From NCBI GenBank assembly GCA_020543525.1, contig JAHYIO010000023.1:1798001-1862000 (forward strand): a DNA stretch of 64,000 bases. The letters are read 5' to 3'. The notes under the pieces are model-generated. The model ran no database searches, was not told where the DNA came from, and saw nothing but the letters and a program-made list of their open reading frames with translations. A program made the translations under genes and the position numbers. This DNA comes from Coriolopsis trogii (taxonomy: Eukaryota > Basidiomycota > Agaricomycetes > Polyporales > Polyporaceae). This document shows, in pieces, positions 57,701 to 64,000 of the stretch. Numbering within the stretch: the first letter of the stretch is position 1; every line of letters begins with the position of its first letter.

Positions 57701-59168
57701 CCCCGAGCTTGCGTGATCGCCTGCATCTCGGGAGCAAGAAGGGCAAGGGAGAATGAACCGATTAGGATGGCGAAAATAACGTTGACGATTTGGCCCGCGT
57801 TGGCTATCAAAGCGTGTCAGCGAGGCGCGATTAGACGGCAATTCAAGTACAACATACCGTGGCCTTGATTAATGAGTGTAGTGCCGAAGCTGAAAGCCAG
57901 GCCGTAGCCTCCGTAGATGACGAAGAAGAAGAAGGACAGGCCAGCACCATGCCAGACTGCAGCCTTGAGGTCGACCGCACGGCTCTGGTCGACATGGGAA
58001 TCGTACAGGTTGGCAAGGGTATGCTGGGTCCCGAAAGCATGAGCAGTGCGGACTGTAGATATAACCTCTTCGGCGAGAGTACCACCCTCAGCAACGTGCT
58101 GGAGAGACAACTGCATGTAGGAGGAGATGAATTTGTTCATCACGCCGCCTGCAATAGCGATACAAGGCAGGATGGAGGACATGGCCAAGGCAAGACGCCA
58201 GCAGCGAACGTATGCGAGGACGAAACCGGTGACGAATGCAGCAAGGAAGTTGACTACCAAGGCGACCTTCTCGGAGGTACCTTGCTGTACCAAGTCTGCA
58301 AGAAATTGGGTGAGGGGAAATCGCAGGTAATACGAAACATGGTACGTACGAGTGTCCGTCTGGATACGAGTCGCAACCTCTCCAGCACCCACGTTGTCAA
58401 AGTAGGCAATGTCTTGACGGAGAATAGCACGGAGATAGCGTTCACGAAGTCGCTTGGCGTTGACTTCACCAGTGTAGACCCAAATGACCATATAGGTGTA
58501 GGTGCAAACGAACATTCCGAGACCTGAGAAAGCGCAATGAGGGAACGGGCAGATGATATGACAGGTCATGGAGTACATACCGATATAAACGAGGTACGAG
58601 GCGTTCAGGGCAGCGGAATGCTTAAACGCAGCAGAAGCAACGGGAATCTGTTGAGCCGCTTGGGCGCGTTTGTCTGGGTCGGGATCCGATTGGGCTTGTA
58701 TAAGAGTGGTGCCGAAGGTGACAAAGTCCTGGGTGAGACGACTGAAGAGGAGGGACATGAGAGGCTGCGGAACGGAGAGGAAACACAGGTCAACAAGACA
58801 CCCATGTGTGATAGAAAGAGTATACGGACTTGTGCAGCCCCAGAAGCGGCAGCAGCGATCAGGCCAATGAAATTCATCATAAGCTCGAGCTTCGTGGTGA
58901 ACCTAGAAAGTAGCGTCGTGAGTAAGGGTCGTCAAACGACGCATGCAAGGAAATGAACGGACCTGAATAGGGCGCTGAACGAGACGGGGGTGATCTGCTT
59001 CGCGGGCGTATAGCCGGCACCCTCAATAACGGCCTCCTTCCGCTTTTCATCGTGAACATCGTCCGTCGTCTTAGGCTCCTTCTTTCGCAAGAAAAAGCCC
59101 TTCTTGGGAGCAGGGGCGCTATGCTTCTCGTCGTGGGAGGACGTGGAATTGGGCGAGTTGGCCGCCAT
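54722..59168 (-). CDS. Full-size ABCB-type (MDR/P-glycoprotein-like) ABC exporter
   Basis: Start ATG 59168 ([11 protein letters not shown]), stop 54722, with several short introns in the N-terminal half. The order is TMD1-NBD1-linker-TMD2-NBD2, the full ABCB layout. NBD1: Walker [20 protein letters not shown], signature [14 protein letters not shown], Walker [21 protein letters not shown] charged linker ([15 protein letters not shown]) follows. NBD2: [36 protein letters not shown]. Both ATP sites keep all catalytic motifs. Substrates could be xenobiotics, lipids or a mating pheromone (Ste6 is of the same subfamily); the sequence does not decide. An antisense frame of 746 codons across it is a by-product of codon bias. 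Confidence 0.95.
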
Positions 59169-60847
59169 GGGGGGTGGGGTAGGGGGGGGAGAGAGAGAGG
59201 GAAAACCGCGGAGACTCAAGGCCCAGATGGACGAGGGACGAGCTATATAGCAGCGGGAAGACGGTTGCAGCGACGGAGGCAAGCGAGTACGAGAGGCCCT
59301 GGCCAGGGGAACACATCTGCCCGCGTGTGTTTATATAAACCGTCTTTACTACGCGGGGCCATTTGGGCGCCTCTCTCGGGCCCTTCGCCGAGACTTGCGC
59401 CCGCTTCGCCCGTCTCTTTCCCCGCTTCCTTCTCACTTGCACACATCACTCGATCTGGAGACGCAAATACTTGCTCACACTTATCCTCTCTGGGCCAAAG
59501 TAGGCAGCAAAGAGTCCAAGGACGAACCCAGGCACCAGCTCGCTGACGTTGCCGATTTACGTGGTCGGGCCCACCCACCCCACGGGCCGTTCATGCATGG
59601 GCGCCCCATGCCGGTCTTGGCGTCATCCAGACGCCAGCATGATGATCGCGGATTGGGTGGCAAACAAATCGCGGACACATAACCACCAGCCTCAAAGCTC
59701 GACGCTCGTACGAGTCGCTCGCTTCATCCTTGTTCTGGGTGCTAATACTCTCTTCATGTTTCCTGCTGAGTCCAATAACTCACAGTGCCAGCGAGGGATT
59801 CCGCAGATTGCAGGCAATGGCATGCCGGCCATCAACTGCCCGTCTGTCAATAAAGTAGTCATTGCGTACGCAACCCCCTCGGCACCGCCTCCATCTGAGT
59901 CGTCCACACACGTATCTCTGTGGCCGGCAGCGTTCTCAAGCTCGGCCTCTAGGCTCAGTTTGACTCGACTACTGCGGCGTGCGTTCTCTACACTCCGGCG
60001 CCACCTCCAGGCTCCCAGTGCTCTCCGCGCGCGTACGTGTCTCTTCGGCGGCTTTCTGGTAGTGACCGCCCATCATTCACAAAACATCGTGGGGCTGCAT
60101 TCCCATGACTCCGTCCATCCTTCCACCATCTTCGTTCACATTCTCGTTCATCGCACGCACACAACATGCGCAGGCTTTGCGTGTCCAGGTGTATGCGTCT
60201 TCGTGTCGCGTGTCGAGTCTATGTAGGCTGCCACCTGCCGTCTGAAACTCACATTCCCCGATAAGTCGGACATCCGGTACCGTCGACTACTCGTAGACTC
60301 CTATACATGCTCCCGGTACACCACTCTCAGGCCTTGCCTCGGCCGTTGTCGCACCTCCATGTTCGAATCAGCGCTTGAAATCCGAAACGATGATATCTAG
60401 CATTCTACACCGCATCACAGCAGTCTGAGGAGTATGCACACCCCTATATGTATGCGATTTAGCAGGGACGCATCAGATAGTACCACGCGGCTCTCAGATC
60501 TCCGATGGTATTTAGATGGCTACAGTATCCGCGATCCCGGAACAGCATGTCGCCCCGATCTGATCTGCTTCTAGAGTGAAGAACATGACACCATCTCCCA
60601 TCTTATCAGATAATATCACCGGCGTTCGGTCTACGAAGTGGGTCTCTCGGGTAAACGTTCACACACTTGCGAAGCTTCACTTGAAACTTTTCATGGGGAC
60701 AAGGTTGGAGCATCGTGGTACGCGCGCCGCCAGTCCTGTAAGTTTACGATATAGCACGCCATACACGAAAATGTCTGAATTATATTTTCATCTTTAGATC
60801 GATGCAAGATCATTGGCTGAGTAGCTGGCTGCGAGACGACGAGTGCG
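59169..60847. other. Intergenic, no gene supported
   Basis: 1.68 kb between two minus-strand genes. The first 300 bp are the transporter promoter. An open + frame at 59549-60226 (225 codons) begins on TTG and shows no family, signal peptide or splice support. The rest is AT-richer and holds nothing I can name. Confidence 0.5.
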
Positions 60848-63596
60848 TCAGCCAGTCCGTTGCTTCAGAACCGGGACATCCGCAATGAAACTGCGCGGAA
60901 TAGCAGATACGCCACGTGCGTATATGTGCGTTGTGTACACCTGTCGCCGCATCCCAAGAAAAGGTCAGTGCTGCACCGCAACAGCCAAAGAAACTAACAC
61001 CCACAAGCTCGTCATATATTATAGCAGGCACTTTCTTGTCCGCAAGCGACGACCCAGGATGAATTTTCACGATCTATCCACCGCCATTCCGTCAACCCAC
61101 GACCTCTCTCACACTTCACAGCAGGATGACTCACCGACGGACCCATGACCTGTTTGTACGATCCATCCGGTTGCAAGAACGCCGTGTTTTGCACCAGTCC
61201 ATACACCAAAGCGCGCAGCACCTGCCCCTCTCCGCCCGGCTCTCCCGCACTGACGCGCCAGTCGAGCCCCAGCCGCTCACAGACGTCTCGCAGCTGCGCA
61301 CGGATGCTCGCCGCCTCGGCTAGACACCGTTCGTTGACGAACATACGGCGGCACCACTCCCGGACGCCTTTCTTGCTCTCCGACCGCGCCACGTCCTCAT
61401 ACGCGTGCACAACGTGCAGAATCGTGAGGTGGTCCCCTGTTGCGTGCCGGAACTTCTTGCGTGCGTCCGCAGCCTCGTCCCGCGCGTCGTGTGTGTCGAT
61501 GAAGACCTTGCCGGCGGACGAAGACAGGACCGAGACGATGGTGAGCACTTCTTGTGTGCATCCTAGCTCATCGGCGGCTATGAGGGCTCGGGCAAGGGGT
61601 GGTTCGAGCGGAAAAGCGGCCATTTTGCGTCCGAGGGGCGTGAGTGACTTTGTATGGTCCAAGGCACCGAGAAGGTAGAGCGTCTTGAGCGCGGCGGCAA
61701 TGCTCTGCTCATCGGGCTTGTCCATGAAGTCGAGCTCTTCGAGATCTTGGTTCAAGCATTTCAGCTGAAGCAAACTAGATGCGAGCGTACAGCGCCTGAT
61801 TTCCGGCTCAATGGTGGGTGCCATCTTGTGGAATGCCTCTTCTGTATACAGTCGGAAGCAGTAGCCTTTGCCCTACAAGCATGGCCATGATTACTCCCTG
61901 ATAAGACTCAAGGACGATATGGTCGTACCTCACGACCTGCACGACCTGCGCGTTGAACGGCTGAAGACTGGGTGATATCTCTGACTAAAAGCGTATCGAA
62001 ACCTGCCAGTGCCACAAGGACGACGTTCAGTTGAACCGACCGCTTGGGGTGACGCTGAAATTGGTATACCTGTGCCGGTGTTCGCGACATAACGCTTCTC
62101 CTTGCACTTCCCAGTGTCGATCACGTATTTTACACCGGGTATGGTGATGGAGGTCTCCGCTATGTTCGTCGATAAGATGACCTTACGCATCCCTTTTGGA
62201 GTCGGACTGAATATCTTCGCTTGCTGCGCAGGTTGTAGCGAAGCGTACAGTGGGACGATAATTATCTGTGCGGCCACCGCTCAGCCTCAGCGTGCGGCAA
62301 CAACGGATCTAAGGCACGTACCCCGGGAATGTCTTTCGGCAGTTGTGTCATGTAAAGCCGTATTGACTTTTCCACGCTCTCGATATCCTCCTGACCTGGA
62401 AGGAAGATAAGTACGTCCCCTTCTGGCTGGTCTGTGTGGACTTGGAAGAACGTCCGGAAGGCCGCGTCTACATAATCAGGCTGACTGACGACAGTGTGGT
62501 ATATGGTAACCGGATGTTGTCGGCCCTTGACGTAGACGACCTTCGCACTGAGGGCACCCAAGCATCCCAGCAGAAGAAGGTTAGCGAGGAAGACACTATG
62601 TGGGTATGACAGGGAGTATGACACACCCATTGAAGAATTTGCTGAATTTGTCGGCCTCCAGTGTTGCACTCATAATCACGACTTTGAGCGGATTCGACTT
62701 CCCCGATGCTTCCGGCGCCTTCCCTTTGCCCTTGTCGTTCGAATATTGGTTCCGAACTTGGAGGATACTCTTCAGGTTCGCAATGAGCAAGTCCGTACGC
62801 AGTGTTCGCTCGTGGGCTTCGTCGACAATGACCACACTATAGCGAGACAGGAGCGGGTCGCCGAGAAGCTCGCGGACTATCATACCGTCGGTCAGATACT
62901 TGATTTTGGTTTCGCTCGAGGAAGCCTCGCTGAAACGAACGGAGTAACCGACACTACCGCCGACGGACGTATGTTGTTCTGTAGCGACACGAGAAGCAAG
63001 AGACGTCGCGGCGACTTTGCGAGGTTGGGTGACAGCGATCATGCCTGGACGGGCGAAACCAGCCTCGAGGAGGTACTGGGGGACCTCTGAGCAAGCACCA
63101 AGTTAGAGGGGGATATTGCGTAGTGGACAGTCCGAGCAAGGATAGCCCCGAGAGCGAGAAGAGACATACGAGTGGTCTTGCCTGAACCAGTTTCGCCAAT
63201 GAGAACGGTGACATCGTTGTCGCGAATCACTTCGATTACTGCATCCTTGCCTAGACAGCAGGAAGCGAGTTAGGTAAGCGTAAAAAAGAGAGCGAGGTTA
63301 AGTTACGAACCAGCATAGATGGGCAAATTGGTACGTTGTGTTTCAACCGACTCTCTGGATGAGGGAAGACTGCCCGGTGCAGACGTGCGCGGTTTCTTAC
63401 GGGGGCCATGGTCAGGTGTACGCGAGTGCTGGTTGGGGGTTGATGATTGCCTCTTGGATGACTTCACCTCGAGGTCGTCGTCGGAGACGTCAACCCAAGC
63501 GTGATTGCGCTTGTGAGGTCTTTTATGGTGAGGACTACGACGAGGGTGTTTTTGATAGCTTTTGGACATGCCCTTCAGTATGGAGATTGCGGGCAT
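60848..63596 (-). CDS. DEAH-box RNA helicase, DHX33-like
   Basis: ATG at 63596 ([20 protein letters not shown]), stop at 60848, multiple short introns. A basic, nuclear-localisation-like N-terminus (about 80 residues) leads to NLPIYAG and the helicase core. Motifs: [10 protein letters not shown], Ia [22 protein letters not shown] ([14 protein letters not shown]), III SAT, IV region [45 protein letters not shown]. Then winged-helix, ratchet and OB parts ([41 protein letters not shown]). The combination NLPIY / [11 protein letters not shown] and the short N-terminus fit DHX33 (linked to rRNA synthesis) better than the splicing Prp helicases. The assignment within DEAH subfamilies is moderate. 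Confidence 0.9.
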
Positions 63597-63944
63597 AGTT
63601 GGTGTGGCCGAAGAGAAGGATATCAGCCGTCGGTTATGTACAGAGTGGAAGGGGGAACAAGTCGGGGAGTTTGAAGAATGAGTAGATGCATGAGCAGAAG
63701 CAGACACACCGCGAGACTACCAATCTTGCGGAAAATGGGGCAGTGGGCGTCTGTCACCCATCGTCCTCTTTGCCTTCCTTCCACGACGCCCGCCCACCCG
63801 CCCTCCTCGTCTGGTAGAGGCTCGGCGCCCCTAAAACGGCAAAGACTGCGCGCAAGGCTTCTGTGCTCTCCGTCGCAATACAGGGGCCAACGACGACCGC
63901 AACTAACGACTATCTATCACGCTCACGACCGTATCGCGCCAGCT
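63597..63944. promoter_or_regulatory. Divergent promoter, DHX33-like / unknown gene
   Basis: 348 bp between opposite start codons. No E-box or other clear site found. Confidence 0.4.
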
Positions 63945-64000
63945 ATGTCCACTCAGCCAGAGACCACCCTCGCTTCGCTCCTCTCCTCATCCCCATATCT
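63945..64000 (+). CDS. Start of an unidentified gene, truncated by the window
   Basis: An ATG at 63945 opens MSTQPETTLASLLSSSPY and stays open to the last base. Eighteen codons are too few to name it. The start is supported by its position 348 bp upstream of a divergent gene and by normal coding composition. Confidence 0.4.
   Translation, partial: MSTQPETTLASLLSSSPY

Noticed and set aside
55516..57756. 746-codon open frame on the + strand
   Set aside because: Antisense to the ABC transporter and a by-product of high GC at third codon positions; it has no domain and overlaps both introns and exons of the real gene.
59549..60226. 225-codon + frame upstream of the ABC transporter
   Set aside because: Begins on TTG, shows no family or signal features, and is composed like non-coding DNA.
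63560..63600. SILK motif at the N-terminus of the DEAH helicase
   Set aside because: SILK occurs alone; no RVxF follows within the basic N-terminus, so a chance match is more likely.
1..64000. tRNA or rRNA genes, CRISPR arrays, complete transposons
   Set aside because: No cloverleaf, rRNA core, regular spacer array, transposase or reverse-transcriptase motif was seen by eye; a covariance-model scan would be decisive.

Overview
The window is nuclear DNA of a basidiomycete, most likely an Agaricomycete. It is GC-rich and dense, its genes are broken by many 49-65 nt GT-AG introns, and it carries lineage markers: a GH131 glucanase with a fungal cellulose-binding domain, two FunK1 kinases, basidiomycete F-box genes and a full ABCB transporter. 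All gene models were built by reading splice junctions by eye; where complete exon sets were found, the spliced lengths come out as whole codons. Product names rest on remembered family motifs, not on searches.

Layout. 1-12.5 kb: 3' end of a GH131-CBM1 glucanase, an alpha/beta hydrolase, a small intron-rich hypothetical gene, an F-box gene, a divergently transcribed short-chain dehydrogenase / FAD-oxidoreductase pair, and a decayed F-box-like gene. 13.5-16 kb: a repeat-coding gene with a 15-bp tandem array and a tail of non-coding tandem units. 16-35.4 kb: a secreted heme peroxidase, a METTL25/RRNAD1-type methyltransferase, a large RING-H2 protein, two tandem FunK1 kinases and the ALG2 mannosyltransferase. 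35.6-39 kb: a small unresolved gene and a second, frameshifted copy of the 13.5-16 kb segment. 39.5-47 kb: a Cep57/Ppc89-like spindle-pole protein and the ribosome-assembly GTPase BMS1, sharing a 267-bp promoter. 47.7-54 kb: a cysteine-motif gene with an apparent frameshift, mitochondrial NCA2, and a third, divergent member of the repeat-gene family. 54.7-64 kb: an ABCB exporter, a DHX33-like DEAH helicase and the first codons of a divergent gene.

Most interesting is the three-member gene family at 13.57, 36.48 and 52.50 kb, all on the + strand. Each carries a [GS]IL[RK] motif followed 10-13 residues later by an RVxF-type motif ending in tryptophan and then Cys-(Ala/Thr)-Thr. That is the paired SILK + RVxF grammar of protein phosphatase 1 docking proteins. 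Two members also carry 15-bp arrays readable as A-D-(L/F)-x-x pentapeptide repeats. They lie in direct duplicated blocks of about 2.4 kb whose non-coding tails hold three spaced units each. The function is an inference; the motifs and repeats are seen directly.

Housekeeping genes (ALG2, BMS1, Cep57/Ppc89, NCA2, METTL25-like, DHX33-like) are interleaved with fast-evolving accessory genes (FunK1, F-box, repeat family, secreted enzymes). ALG2 and NCA2 share two promoter motifs, one of them at nearly the same distance from the start codon.
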